Shown: piece after piece, positions 1 through 8,297 of the stretch
How the letters are laid out: each line of letters starts with the position of its first letter
How positions within the stretch are numbered: the stretch's first letter is position 1
NCBI RefSeq assembly: GCF_963665675.1
Contig: NZ_OY762426.1
Span: 496,001 to 560,000, forward strand
Source: an uncultured Methanolobus sp.
GTDB taxonomy: Archaea; Halobacteriota; Methanosarcinia; Methanosarcinales; Methanosarcinaceae
Direction: 5' to 3'
Length of the DNA: 64,000 nt
Made by a program: the position numbers and the translations under genes
The notes under the pieces: generated by a model
The model's input: only the letters and a program-made list of their open reading frames with translations
What the model was told of the DNA's origin: nothing
Databases searched by the model: none

Positions 1-249
1 GTTGAGCATTGCAAATCTCTTGTGTGTGACGGCCTGATTGACTGGTATAGCAAGGAATTAACTAACGCAGGCCTGGATCTTGTCCATAAAAAAATAAAAG
101 GGGATATGTCTGTGATGTTTGATTGTTCCTGCCTCAATTATACGAACGATAACTTCAAAAAAATAGAGACGACCAAAAAAGAATGGGCAAAAAAGAGGGT
201 TTTGAATACGCTTCAAAAAATTCATGGCAGCCAGAAAACGGTAAAATAA
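1..249 (+). CDS. C-terminal part of a hypothetical protein (5' end outside window)
   Basis: The reading frame is open from the first base of the window, so the true start lies upstream and about 82 C-terminal residues are visible. The piece is hydrophilic and lysine-rich near its end, with the cysteine pair FDCSC near the middle. I recognise no domain and see no membrane segment or metal motif. A GTG at position 22 could serve as a start, but the uninterrupted frame to the edge makes a truncated gene more likely. Function unknown. Confidence 0.45.
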   Translation, partial: VEHCKSLVCDGLIDWYSKELTNAGLDLVHKKIKGDMSVMFDCSCLNYTNDNFKKIETTKKEWAKKRVLNTLQKIHGSQKTVK

Positions 250-552
250 TCCCATATATCTGTTCCTGATTCCATATTGAGCACTGTCGTCTTATTTCTA
301 TATCATTCATTTCAATTGTTATTTTTCCGTATCTGCTTAGACCATAGCAGATGAAACTATTAAACTGGATGAACTGGAATTTAAAGATACAATGGTCCGG
401 TTTATCCTTTTGAAAACGTGTTTCTGGATGTCAAAAAGGCCTCATTATGAGCTTAGAGAAGTATTCAAGCTTTAACTATTAATACTGTTAGTTATAAAAA
501 TACAGATAGTTATGCTAATTTATAAATTGCTATTGAGAGAAGGAGTGTATGA
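250..552. other. Intergenic region with a possible coding remnant
   Basis: No intact gene. The plus-strand frame 341-475 is open for 44 codons and reads like protein (for example LELEFKD-like and KRPHYELREVFKL stretches) but has no good start and follows a TAG, so it is probably a decayed gene fragment. The segment just before 553 is AT-rich and holds the promoter region of the next gene, with a Shine-Dalgarno AAGGAG at about 540-545. Confidence 0.3.
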
Positions 553-1248
553 ATGAGATTAATTGATTTATCCGATGAGAAAGGGCAGATAAGGGTTGAA
601 TTTGGGGGCTGTAATATGAAGTGCCCCTATTGTGTTCACATACATCAGCCTGTAAAAGAATGGACTGTGGATGAAGTACTGGATTATGCCAGGAAGTCTA
701 CGACCGAAAATGTATATCTGGGGGGTGCGGAGCCAACCCTGCAGAAAGACCTGATGCCTTTAATAGAGGGCCTCCATGAGATGGGGAAACAGGTTATTCT
801 GAAATCCAATGGCATGAAACCTGATGTACTTGAAAAGGCCTTTCCTTTTGTGTATGGCTTTGTGCTTGAGATCAAAGCACCTGTAGATGATGTAAAGGCA
901 GTGATGGAAGTTACCGGGATGTCTGAAAAAAGGACACAAAAGTACCTTGAACTTCTAAGTGAATCCATGACCATTGCAAAGCAGAAGTGGCTCAGAGTGT
1001 GGATACGCGTCATTCCTGAATATGTGAATATTGAAACCATGCCTCGCATATTGCCAGACCTTAAGGGTGCCTCTGAAGTGATGCTATACCAGTTCATGAG
1101 TAATCCTGATTTTGACCTGCCTTTCATGGGTCATGATTCACCAACACCTGCCTGGGATGAATTAAAAGAACTTGGAAATTTGGTTATTGAAAAGGTCCCT
1201 CAGGTGAGACTTGTTGGAGACAGGGGAAAACTGGTACTGACAAAATAG
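553..1248 (+). CDS. Radical SAM protein, PFL-activase-like
   Basis: A 231-residue radical SAM enzyme. The cluster motif is CNMKCPYC near residues 20-27 (Cx3Cx2C), binding the [4Fe-4S] cluster that cleaves S-adenosylmethionine. A GGAEPTL motif near residue 57 is the SAM-binding GGE-like element, and KSNGM follows the next strand. It has the short size of activating-enzyme-type radical SAM proteins with no SPASM or extra cluster domain. The start ATG has AAGGAG 7 bases upstream. Substrate cannot be told from sequence; similar small archaeal proteins are generally annotated as pyruvate-formate-lyase-activating-like. Confidence 0.85.
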   Translation: MRLIDLSDEKGQIRVEFGGCNMKCPYCVHIHQPVKEWTVDEVLDYARKSTTENVYLGGAEPTLQKDLMPLIEGLHEMGKQVILKSNGMKPDVLEKAFPFVYGFVLEIKAPVDDVKAVMEVTGMSEKRTQKYLELLSESMTIAKQKWLRVWIRVIPEYVNIETMPRILPDLKGASEVMLYQFMSNPDFDLPFMGHDSPTPAWDELKELGNLVIEKVPQVRLVGDRGKLVLTK

Positions 1249-1389
1249 TAATAAAATTGATGAGTTGAGAGGATTATATTTAATCCTGTGAACTCATTTT
1301 TATATAATTTGTTTTGTTTCTCAGCTGATTTTTATAAGATTAACCGGTACATTTATTCGTTTAGAGAATGTTATATAGGGTTGATTGAA

Positions 1390-1701
1390 ATGCAGGAATA
1401 CAAGTTAAAGCGTGGTTTTAAACCTGAGATGGATAGGATTTACGAGTGCCTTACAGAGAATTTTCCAGGTGAGATAAAGGAAGAAGATGGAAAGTATGTA
1501 ACTTCCTATGGTGTTCTTTCCAAAATTACGGTATGGATAGAAGGTAAGAAACTGGCTGTTGATACGGAAGCTGATACTTCTCTGACAGATGATGAACTTA
1601 TTCTTGATTCTAACAAGCGTTTCAGAGATTTTCTTTTAGCAGCTACAGGCTACACTGCTAAGGAGCGCCTGAAGCAGGCAAAGAAGGAAGTTTCCAAGTA
1701 A
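1390..1701 (+). CDS. DUF5611-like conserved methanogen protein
   Basis: A 103-residue soluble protein starting MQEYKLKRGF. It matches my memory of the DUF5611 family of methanogens: an N-terminal basic strand-helix, the segment EEDGKYVTSYGVLSKI, and a lysine-rich C-terminal helix. An upstream in-frame ATG at 1288 would add 34 hydrophobic residues, but the extension does not look conserved and has no Shine-Dalgarno site, so I chose 1390. It precedes the chorismate-lyase-like gene by 39 bases, with a terminator-like hairpin at its stop codon. Function unknown. Confidence 0.7.
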   Translation: MQEYKLKRGFKPEMDRIYECLTENFPGEIKEEDGKYVTSYGVLSKITVWIEGKKLAVDTEADTSLTDDELILDSNKRFRDFLLAATGYTAKERLKQAKKEVSK

Positions 1702-1718
1702 TTTCCTTCTTTTTTTCT
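1681..1718 (+). terminator. Hairpin plus T-run at the end of the DUF5611-like gene
   Basis: AAGAAGGAA at 1681-1689 pairs with TTCCTTCTT at 1703-1711, followed by a T-rich stretch to 1718. The left arm lies inside the last codons of the gene. The next gene starts only 22 bases later, so this could terminate or merely stabilise the transcript end. Confidence 0.45.
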
Positions 1719-1740
1719 TTGAGCTCACGGAGTCACTTAT

Positions 1741-2247
1741 ATGGACTTTCTTGAAAAACTGAAGAGCTTTGATATTCCGACCTGCCTGAGAATTTGTGCA
1801 GGGACCGATGGTTCGGTGACCTTCCTTCTGGAAATAATGACCAGGTATCCCACTGCTGTTGTCACTGAGTTTCAGCATATTATTCCTGCGGATGAGCAAA
1901 TTGCTGAACTGTTCGATGTGAACGTGGGTGCGGATATAAATGAACGCGTGGTGACCCTCACTGCTGATGATGTACCATATGTGTTCGCCCGTTCACTGTC
2001 GGCTATTGAAAAGATGCCTGAGGCTGTGCGCTCTGATATGATGAAGGCTGACATTCCAATAGGCAGGATATTGCGTGACCACGATATTGAGACTCGCAGG
2101 GACTTTGAAAATATTGAGCTTATTGAAGATGAGCCTCTGTTCGGGGCTCAAAAGTTGCTTTCACGTTCTTATCGTATTGTCCACCACAGCGGTGTGCTTA
2201 TGTGGATCAATGAGAAGTTCCCTGTTGACACACGCTGGTGTTTATAA
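1741..2247 (+). CDS. Chorismate pyruvate-lyase-like protein (DUF98/UbiC-like fold)
   Basis: A 168-residue protein whose features fit the DUF98 chorismate-lyase family (PF01947): GSVTFLLEI near the N-terminus, PYVFARSLSAIEKMP in the middle, IPIGRILRDHDIETRRDF, and the C-terminal LLSRSYRIVHHSGVLMWINEKFP with the conserved SRxYRI and E(K)FP elements. Such enzymes release pyruvate from chorismate to give 4-hydroxybenzoate. Methanogens need an aryl precursor of that type for methanopterin, so a role in C1-carrier synthesis is plausible, but that is inference. The ATG lies directly after a T-rich, ATAT-containing stretch with no clear Shine-Dalgarno. Confidence 0.65.
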   Translation: MDFLEKLKSFDIPTCLRICAGTDGSVTFLLEIMTRYPTAVVTEFQHIIPADEQIAELFDVNVGADINERVVTLTADDVPYVFARSLSAIEKMPEAVRSDMMKADIPIGRILRDHDIETRRDFENIELIEDEPLFGAQKLLSRSYRIVHHSGVLMWINEKFPVDTRWCL

Positions 2248-2322
2248 ATAACCGCTCTTCCAACCGAAAGTTTATTAATTGATTCTGTGTATTAGGGGAG
2301 AGCACCCCAATACTCATTTTGT

Positions 2323-2394
2323 GCCTCGGTGGCCTAGGGGTATAGCGCGTCCTTGGTAAGGACGAGATCGTGGGTTCAAATCCCACCCGAGGCT
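2323..2394 (+). tRNA. tRNA-Thr (anticodon GGT)
   Basis: A complete cloverleaf: acceptor stem GCCTCGG (2323-2329) pairs with CCGAGGC (2387-2393); anticodon stem CGTCC/GGACG encloses the loop TTGGTAA with anticodon GGT; T-arm GTGGG TTCAAAT CCCAC. The discriminator is T and no CCA is encoded, as usual for many archaeal genes. No intron. GGT reads threonine codons ACC/ACU. A TTTATTAA box lies about 50 bases upstream. Confidence 0.95.
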
Positions 2395-2711
2395 CTTATT
2401 ATAATGTTTAAAGCTCTCAGTTTATCTTCTCATTTTAACAAGATTGCTATTTCGGTTCTGTAGTATTCTATTTATATGAGTGACACAAATTTTGCTCTTT
2501 TTCAGTTCCTCAAAAACAATCTGCAAGCTAAAAACAAAGCAACCATCCGCCGAAGGCGGCACATTCCTATGCTGCTGCACAGAATAATATTCCAGTGGGT
2601 ATGTTATTATATACTTATCTTTATAATTGACATTTTTAGTGAACTAATTTAGAAATCTTTATCACCATCTTAGTTTATAAACAAGCTTCATACATTTAAG
2701 GTGGCGATATT
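2395..2711. other. Intergenic region carrying a truncated MITE copy
   Basis: After the tRNA the region holds the left part of the repeated element described at 2454-2605, then AT-rich sequence with TTTATAAAC-like boxes near 2677 that are probably the promoter of the RDD-domain gene. I see no other gene. Confidence 0.5.
2454..2605 (+). mobile_element. MITE-like element, copy E (left part only)
   Basis: Begins with GGTTCTGTAG, a diverged version of the family's terminal repeat GGCTCTGTAGAAATCCTG, followed by the family segment GAGTGACAC, the block CTAAAAACAAAG, and the hairpin CCGCCGAAGGCGG. The right half, including the second hairpin and right terminal repeat, is missing. Confidence 0.7.
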
Positions 2712-3263
2712 TTGAAATGTGAAAAATGTGGTTCGGATATTAATGAAATGTCTAATTCCTGCAGCAATTGTGGTTTTGCTCCGCAGATGGTAACTGTTGA
2801 ATTATATGCAGGATTTTGGAAAAGGTTTATTGCTTACTTATTGGATTCGATAATCCTTGCTATTCCTTTATTTATCGTTTCCATTATATTTGCGGTTTTA
2901 ATTAATGGGATTGCAATGTTACTATTCTTTGGTGATAGTAGTATGGGTTCGAATCCGGCATTAGATATTATGTTTGTTATTGTTGGATTAATACCATCTG
3001 TACTAATATTCATACTTTTGTTGCTTTACTTTGCAGTATTCGAAAGCTCCAACTGGCAGGCAACTCCGGGTAAAAAGATAATAGGTATTAAAGTAGTAGA
3101 TATTCAGGGAGAAAGGATTGCATTTGGCAAAGCACTCTTAAGAAACGTGGGAAGGATTGCTTCCTCTATATTGTGCATAGGTTACATCATTATAGGCTTT
3201 ACCCAGAAAAAGCAGGGTCTGCATGACATGATTGCCGGAACCCTTGTGGTCAATGCAGATTAA
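2712..3263 (+). CDS. Zinc-ribbon / RDD-domain integral membrane protein
   Basis: A 183-residue membrane protein. The N-terminus is a zinc ribbon (CEKCGSD...CSNCG, residues 3-21). It is followed by an RDD domain: GFWKRFIAYLLDSIIL with the characteristic Arg and Asp, two long hydrophobic helices, then PGKKIIGIKVVD and RNVGRI, and a final ...KKQGLHDMIAGTLVV. RDD proteins are membrane proteins of poorly defined role, some linked to ion homeostasis. The start is TTG with GGTGG about 7 bases upstream; no in-frame ATG precedes the zinc ribbon. Confidence 0.85.
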   Translation: MKCEKCGSDINEMSNSCSNCGFAPQMVTVELYAGFWKRFIAYLLDSIILAIPLFIVSIIFAVLINGIAMLLFFGDSSMGSNPALDIMFVIVGLIPSVLIFILLLLYFAVFESSNWQATPGKKIIGIKVVDIQGERIAFGKALLRNVGRIASSILCIGYIIIGFTQKKQGLHDMIAGTLVVNAD

Positions 3264-3591
3264 GATTTCTAAATAATTTGCAAATCATCAGACCAATTTC
3301 GGAGTGGCATGTTTCCAAAAATGTCTCTCCTCTCTTTTTAATTAATATTATTCATGTTATGCATCCGTGGATATTAAAGTTTAAAAATACTATCTGTTTT
3401 ATTATCAATACTCCATAAATATCTGTAGAAAGACTTATACATCAAAACTGAGAATATAGTCTTGAAATAACCAAATGTAATCAGTGGTACGATAACATGG
3501 AAAACGCAAAAAATAATGCCTATGAGCTTTGCTTTTGTAAATCGGATATGCAGGATGTCAGTAAGTATATTGATCCGGCGGTTGACTCATT
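3264..3591. other. Intergenic region with one possible tiny ORF
   Basis: Mostly AT-rich. A 35-codon reading frame (ATG at 3497, stop 3602-3604) starts MENAKNNAYE, contains two cysteines and overlaps the start of the next gene by 13 bases. It could be a translationally coupled leader peptide or chance; there is no strong ribosome binding site. Nothing else recognised. Confidence 0.3.
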
Positions 3592-3888
3592 ATGTCTTTT
3601 GTGAAAGATATGTGGTCGGTGTTGCTTCTCTATTTTATAGGCGATACTCTAACTACTTTATATGCATTACAGACAGGGAATTTTTATGAAGGAAATCCGA
3701 TATTATCCAACATTTTCCACACATATGGCTTTACTTCACTTATTCCTTTGAAGATCGGCTTTTTGTTTGTCATGTACCATGTCTATAACAATGCAGACCG
3801 CTATTACTGGAATATAACGAGATACTCTGTTGCCTGTATAGGACTTATCGCAACATTGAGTAATACAGTGACGGTTGTTCATGGGTAG
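3592..3888 (+). CDS. DUF5658-like small membrane protein
   Basis: A 98-residue protein with three predicted transmembrane segments. The first contains GDTLTTLYALQTG followed by EGNPI, a pattern I associate with DUF5658 membrane proteins. No enzymatic motifs. Function unknown. ATG chosen because it immediately precedes the first amphipathic and hydrophobic segment. Confidence 0.7.
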   Translation: MSFVKDMWSVLLLYFIGDTLTTLYALQTGNFYEGNPILSNIFHTYGFTSLIPLKIGFLFVMYHVYNNADRYYWNITRYSVACIGLIATLSNTVTVVHG

Positions 3889-4034
3889 GTCGGCAAGAGC
3901 ACAAAGTGGCTGATTACTATTTTTTCTGCCTCCCTTATATAAGGAAACAATGTTTTCACCATTTTTCCACAGGTAGTTTTTAATCTTTTGAATCAATTTC
4001 TAATTATGGTTTCATTGTTCCATAGGGGTGTTCC

Positions 4035-4664
4035 ATGACTAAAATTGCTTATCTGTACGTACTTGACACAATGGCTGACTGGGAGTCAGGTTTTTTGATA
4101 GCTGAACTGAATACAGGGCGTGCATTCAGAAAAGATGCGGAAAAGTATACTGTCAAAACAGTGGGTCTTACGAAAGAACCTATTGTAACAATGGGTGGAA
4201 TGCATATTATTCCTGATATTAGTATAGACGAATTAGCAACTGATAACACAGGTGTATTGATCCTGCCCGGCGGTGACACCTGGCTTGAATCAATCCATGA
4301 TCCCCTGATTGGCAAAGTAAACGATTTTCTGGATGCCGGTATTCTGGTGGCTGCCATCTGCGGCGCAACAATGGGACTTGCAAAGGCAGGTCTGCTTGAC
4401 AAACGGACACACACGAGTAATGATCTTGAATTCCTGAAATCAGTTTGCCCGAATTATGCCGGTGAAACATTCTATAGCAATGAACCTGCTGTTACCGGTG
4501 AAAATGTAATTACCGCTACCGGCATTGCTCCACTGGAATTTGCACGTGAGGTACTGAGGGAGCTGGATGTTTTATCAGCAGAGACACTGGAAGCATGGTA
4601 TAACCTGTATGCTACTCATGAAAAAAAGTATTTCTACGCACTCATGGAGTCACTGGAAAAATAG
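4035..4664 (+). CDS. DJ-1/PfpI family glutamine-amidotransferase-like protein
   Basis: A 209-residue class I amidotransferase-like domain. The nucleophile elbow is AAICGATMG near residue 118, with the cysteine at the turn, and an acidic residue (WE, residues 17-18) at the position seen in DJ-1 superfamily members. GVLILPGGDTW forms the preceding strand-loop. It resembles bacterial YdeA/PfpI-like proteins involved in stress or small-molecule handling; the substrate is not predictable. Monocistronic in appearance; ATG with GGGGTG upstream. Confidence 0.85.
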   Translation: MTKIAYLYVLDTMADWESGFLIAELNTGRAFRKDAEKYTVKTVGLTKEPIVTMGGMHIIPDISIDELATDNTGVLILPGGDTWLESIHDPLIGKVNDFLDAGILVAAICGATMGLAKAGLLDKRTHTSNDLEFLKSVCPNYAGETFYSNEPAVTGENVITATGIAPLEFAREVLRELDVLSAETLEAWYNLYATHEKKYFYALMESLEK

Positions 4665-4690
4665 GTTCTTGTTGATGTGCTATTTATTTG

Positions 4691-4740
4691 TCGAGTATAC
4701 TGGACAAATATTGATTTTTTTGTCGAGTATAATCGATGGT
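4691..4740 (+). repeat. 32-bp-period repeat, two units
   Basis: Two TCGAGTATA-type units start at 4691 and 4723, exactly 32 bases apart. The second, TCGAGTATAATCGA, follows a TTG and is followed by GG, as at the start of the ATPase gene at 5632. This is a displaced copy of that gene's leader. Confidence 0.8.
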
Positions 4741-4794
4741 TACATGAGAGAGTTGTACTGTTCCAATGATAGTTTTTATCATATGAAGCAGTAA
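4720..4794 (+). pseudogene. Remnant duplicate of the AAA ATPase gene start
   Basis: From the TTG at 4720 the translation begins SSIIDGYMRELY, closely resembling the SSILDGYIN start of the ATPase encoded at 5632, then runs into a stop at 4792-4794 after 24 codons. Together with the repeat units upstream it appears to be the left-over 5' end of a second member of this ATPase family, placed tail-to-tail with the DUF4013-like gene. Confidence 0.6.
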
Positions 4795-4815
4795 CAACCA
4801 ATTAGTTTTCTGTCA

Positions 4816-5433
4816 TTATTCACTGAAATTATCATAAGGACTATTTTCATTCAGAAAAGTATTTTCGTCTATTGATGTCCCGTTTGTCCTTTCTTCTCCG
4901 GTGAGATCAAATACTACGCCTGTCAAAAATATTTCTGCGAATGGGATTGTTATTAGTGCTCCTATTAACAGGGCCAAGAATCCTATATTTACAAAAAATC
5001 CATAAAGAATAGTTATAAGAATTGTCTCTACAGGCCTGCTTATTGCAATTCTTGCACTTTCCTTACAAGCTGCAATTCCTCCACATTTTCTAAGAACAAG
5101 AAGTGGCATAGTATAGACAAAGGGAAATACCACTATGTATGCTAAAAGCGAGCTGATTAAGGCAATAAGCAAGTATGGCAACGTTGAAACAATGATTACT
5201 ATCCAGCTTCCGAAAAAGTTCCTGAGTTTAAATCCTTCAAATATGTCTTTGACTCTAACATTCTCCGATCTAAGGCTTTTAACAACCATATGATTATAAC
5301 CATATGCCAGTGGACCTATTGTTATCAGGAATATTGATCCAAATAAACCTAAAATTGTTGCTGCAATCCACGTCCCTAAGTCTTTTTTGGTAAGCAGCCA
5401 CGATTCCTTTATTAATCCTTCATAATCTAGCAT
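4816..5433 (-). CDS. DUF4013-like polytopic membrane protein
   Basis: A 205-residue membrane protein with about five hydrophobic segments. It begins with the amphipathic MLDYEGLIKESW, followed by a segment with a glycine and IGPLAYGYNHMV, and an acidic hydrophilic C-terminal tail. The overall pattern is that of DUF4013 archaeal membrane proteins, function unknown. It lies between two copies of the ATPase leader repeat on the opposite strand, so the gene may have been inserted between them or duplicated with them. Confidence 0.65.
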   Translation of the reverse strand: MLDYEGLIKESWLLTKKDLGTWIAATILGLFGSIFLITIGPLAYGYNHMVVKSLRSENVRVKDIFEGFKLRNFFGSWIVIIVSTLPYLLIALISSLLAYIVVFPFVYTMPLLVLRKCGGIAACKESARIAISRPVETILITILYGFFVNIGFLALLIGALITIPFAEIFLTGVVFDLTGEERTNGTSIDENTFLNENSPYDNFSE

Positions 5434-5570
5434 AGTATCTCCAAAAATTGATATCCATGATGATGTTTCAATATCTTATTAACTTTTTTATATGTGTGGT
5501 GTTGTCCATTCGGATTTAATCTGCATTAACATTATAGTAAGTGATATTTTATGATTTAGTCATCTACTCG

Positions 5571-5648
5571 TCGACTATATTGGACAGATATTGGAGTTTT
5601 TGTCGAGTATAATCGATAAATTTAGTATTTTTTGTCGAGTATACTCGA
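5571..5648 (+). repeat. 32-bp tandem array (three units) over the ATPase start codon
   Basis: Units start at 5571 (TCGACTATATTGGA), 5603 (TCGAGTATAATCGA) and 5635 (TCGAGTATACTCGA), spaced exactly 32 bases. The last is a perfect 14-bp palindrome and begins directly after the TTG start codon at 5632. The T-rich spacers also resemble each other. A spacing of three helical turns suggests protein binding along one face of the DNA, such as an operator for autoregulation. Confidence 0.75.
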
Positions 5649-7005
5649 TGGCTATATAAATAATGATGCCAGACTGTTATTTGTGGATATCAAAGGAAAG
5701 CTTAAGAATGCAATAATCGACTGGCATGAAAGAGATTTACCATCGTTGCAAAGGCGTGGGTATAAGCTCGACCTTAACACACCACATGTAAATGACATTG
5801 TGGGCGTAAGGAGGTGCGGCAAGACATTTTATATGTATCAGTTGATACAGGAACTGCTAGAGCAGGGAGTTCCAAAGAGTAATATCTTATATCTGAATCT
5901 TGATGATGACCGACTCCAGCCGATTAATGGTAATGAGCTTCAGCTTCTGATAGAAACATTCAGGGAGATTCGGGACATACAGAACAGTTCGGGTGAAGAT
6001 CGTCTGTATCTATTCCTTGATGAGGTTCAAAGTTATCCGTCATGGGAGCGATGGGTAAAAGGTGTCTATGACAGGAAACAAAATGTGAAGATAGTTATAA
6101 GCGGTTCAAATGCTTCCCTGCTTTCGCAGGATATATCCTCTTTGCTGACAGGCAGGCATTTGAGTACACGGATGTTTCCGTTTAGTTTTGCTGAGTTCCT
6201 TGAGTATCATTCCGTAGACTACGATGTGAAGACACTTCCGTATTCAGAAGACAGGGTTGTTATAAAGCGGATGTTTAGCGAGTATCTGGTAAACGGAGGT
6301 TTCCCGGAGACGATAATTCATCCTTCAATGCCGTCTCATGAGCTGCTCCAGTCCTATTTCGATGATATAATATACCGTGATATTATCTCAAGACATGGCA
6401 TCAGGAATCCGCAGGTGTTCAAAGATCTTGCACTGTTCTGCATATCGAATATCGCCAGACCCCATACTTACAATTCCCTCAGGCGTCTCTTTGCTAATTA
6501 TTCGTCCCTGAGCACCGATTCCCTGATAAATTACATCAACTACCTTGAGGATGCGTTCCTGCTTTTCAGTGTCTCTCACTATGATGATTCCCTGAAACAG
6601 CAGATGAGTAAACCCAGAAAGTTGTATTGCATCGATAATGGCATGATCAATGCCGTCTCCTTCAAGCTCTCATCCGACACCGGCAGACTATACGAGAATA
6701 TGGTTTTCATCCAGCTCTTACGTTCAGGCCAGGAGGTCTACTACTGGCAGAACCAGAAAGGCCATGAGGTTGATTTCGTCACAAAGAAAGGCCTTGAACC
6801 CACACAATTGGTACAGGTCTGCTATGACCTGTCTGACCCCGAAACAAAAGAACGAGAAATAAACGGCCTCCTCGCTGGCATGAAGAATTTTGAGATGGAT
6901 GAAGGGTTAATAATCACATCTGATAAGTTTGGCGAGGAAGAGACAGAGGGGAAGAAGGTGCGGTATGTGCCGTTGTGGTATTGGATATTGGAAGAGAAAA
7001 ACTGA
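5632..7005 (+). CDS. AAA-family ATPase with DUF4143 domain
   Basis: A 457-residue archaeal ATPase. The P-loop is GVRRCGKTFYMYQ near residues 57-69 and Walker B is LYLFLDEVQ near 124-132; ISGSNASLLS is the sensor-1 region. The C-terminal half (YENMVFIQLLRSGQEVYYW...EVDFV) is the DUF4143 nuclease-like domain with the conserved E-D-V core. These ATPases are widespread in methanogens, often in many copies; their role is not settled. The TTG start is embedded in the 32-bp palindromic repeat, which also occurs upstream, so expression is probably controlled there. Confidence 0.85.
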   Translation: MSSILDGYINNDARLLFVDIKGKLKNAIIDWHERDLPSLQRRGYKLDLNTPHVNDIVGVRRCGKTFYMYQLIQELLEQGVPKSNILYLNLDDDRLQPINGNELQLLIETFREIRDIQNSSGEDRLYLFLDEVQSYPSWERWVKGVYDRKQNVKIVISGSNASLLSQDISSLLTGRHLSTRMFPFSFAEFLEYHSVDYDVKTLPYSEDRVVIKRMFSEYLVNGGFPETIIHPSMPSHELLQSYFDDIIYRDIISRHGIRNPQVFKDLALFCISNIARPHTYNSLRRLFANYSSLSTDSLINYINYLEDAFLLFSVSHYDDSLKQQMSKPRKLYCIDNGMINAVSFKLSSDTGRLYENMVFIQLLRSGQEVYYWQNQKGHEVDFVTKKGLEPTQLVQVCYDLSDPETKEREINGLLAGMKNFEMDEGLIITSDKFGEEETEGKKVRYVPLWYWILEEKN

Positions 7006-7017
7006 AAACTTTGAATC

Positions 7018-7791
7018 TCACTTCTTTTCTTTATTCCTCTTATCTCTCACATATATCAACACACTTTTTCCTGAACCACCATGCGTTCTTCTGTCGATAT
7101 CGAACAGGTTTGTTGCTTCCACCAGCTCTCCAAGTTTTTTGTAACCATAGGTTCTCGGGTCAAAGGCAGGATTGCGTTTGATAAGATTTCCACCAACTTC
7201 AGCAAGGAACGCCCATCCTTCTTCATCAGCAGAATCTTCTACCGCATTTCTCAGGTGATTCACAAGTTTTGCATTCCCTCTAAGTTTTTCAATATACTTT
7301 TTTTCTGATTTGGAGGATTCTGAAACTTCAGATGTAGATGCTTCTTCTTTTCTCAGGTTTTCAGTAAAGATGAACTTGTCACAGGCTGAGATAAAAGCCA
7401 CAGGTGTTTTCCTTTCTCCGAAACCATAGACTTTAAGTCCCGATTCTCTTATCCTCTGGGACAAACGTGTAAAATCACTGTCACTTGAAACAATGCAGAA
7501 ACCATCCAGTTTTTCCGTATAAAGGAGGTCCATGGCATCAATGATTAGCGAACTGTCAGTTGCATTCTTCCCTGTGGTATATGCAAATTGCTGAATAGGT
7601 TGAATAGAATGGTCAAGCAGTGATTCCTTCCACGAAACCAGGCTTGGTGACGTCCAGTCCCCATATATTCTCTTCACACTGGCAACACCATAGATGGCGA
7701 TCTCATCCATCAAACCCTCTATAATTGAAGGCTGTGCATTATCAGCATCTATCAGTACAGCAAGTTTATCGTGAGTTCCATTTTCTTCCAT
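7018..7791 (-). CDS. NYN-domain (PIN-like) protein with C-terminal OST-HTH/LOTUS-like domain
   Basis: A 257-residue protein. The N-terminal NYN domain shows LIDADNAQPS (residues 12-21), DSSLIIDAMDLLY and IVSSDSDFTRLSQRIRESG, giving the three acidic residues expected for a PIN-like ribonuclease active site. A hydrophilic linker leads to a C-terminal module (WAFLAEVGGNLIKRNPAFD...YGYKKLGELVE) typical of OST-HTH/LOTUS domains that bind RNA. A cytoplasmic RNA-processing role is likely. Convergent with the ATPase gene, 12 bases away. Confidence 0.85.
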   Translation of the reverse strand: MEENGTHDKLAVLIDADNAQPSIIEGLMDEIAIYGVASVKRIYGDWTSPSLVSWKESLLDHSIQPIQQFAYTTGKNATDSSLIIDAMDLLYTEKLDGFCIVSSDSDFTRLSQRIRESGLKVYGFGERKTPVAFISACDKFIFTENLRKEEASTSEVSESSKSEKKYIEKLRGNAKLVNHLRNAVEDSADEEGWAFLAEVGGNLIKRNPAFDPRTYGYKKLGELVEATNLFDIDRRTHGGSGKSVLIYVRDKRNKEKK

Positions 7792-7880
7792 ATTCTATAT
7801 TGTCCTCTGGTTCCGGGATATCAGTTTTTCCTATCAAAAAAGTATAATCTGAAAATCACTTGAAATAAAGTGGAAGCAAC

Positions 7881-8222
7881 TTATTGTTGCCCCTTCCTCA
7901 AACTCTTCATTCTCTCAAGCTCAGATTCAAGTTCCTGAATCTTAAGATCATCTATTCTGTCAGTAAGCTCATCCAGTTCTTTGTCAGCTACTTTTACCGA
8001 ATCGTGCAGCTTTTCAACAATATTCTTTTCCAGACTGAGCTTTTGCCTTTTAGTCTCACTGATGAGGTCTTCAACAAGAATCTTTCCTTCTTCCTTACTG
8101 ATATTTCCTGCATCGACTTTTTCTTTAACGAACTCTCTGATTCTCTCTTCCGAAAGTGCTGCAAGTCCTGCACCTATAAGTGCTGCTGCTCCTAAAAGAC
8201 CGATTTTTTTCATTTTATCCAT
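7881..8222 (-). CDS. Small coiled-coil protein
   Basis: A 113-residue protein starting MDKMKKIGLLGAAALIGAGL, a short hydrophobic N-terminal segment that may anchor it in the membrane, followed by charged helices with heptad character (KELDELTDRIDDLKIQELE), probably a coiled coil. The segment FVKEKVDAGNISKEEG resembles phasin-like PHA granule proteins, but that is weak. I chose the ATG at 8222 because GGGAG lies 7 bases upstream; the longer frame begins at 8297 without a binding site. Confidence 0.65.
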   Translation of the reverse strand: MDKMKKIGLLGAAALIGAGLAALSEERIREFVKEKVDAGNISKEEGKILVEDLISETKRQKLSLEKNIVEKLHDSVKVADKELDELTDRIDDLKIQELESELERMKSLRKGQQ

Positions 8223-8297
8223 ATTTATAACTCCCATCGGTTGATATTCATAACTTTGCTTAGCTGCAGAGTTCAGATACAACCCCGTTATCCTCAA

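Noticed and set aside
4567..4794. A 75-residue gene overlapping the DJ-1-family gene
   Set aside because: The first part is an out-of-frame shadow of the DJ-1-family gene; only the last 24 codons look like the ATPase remnant.
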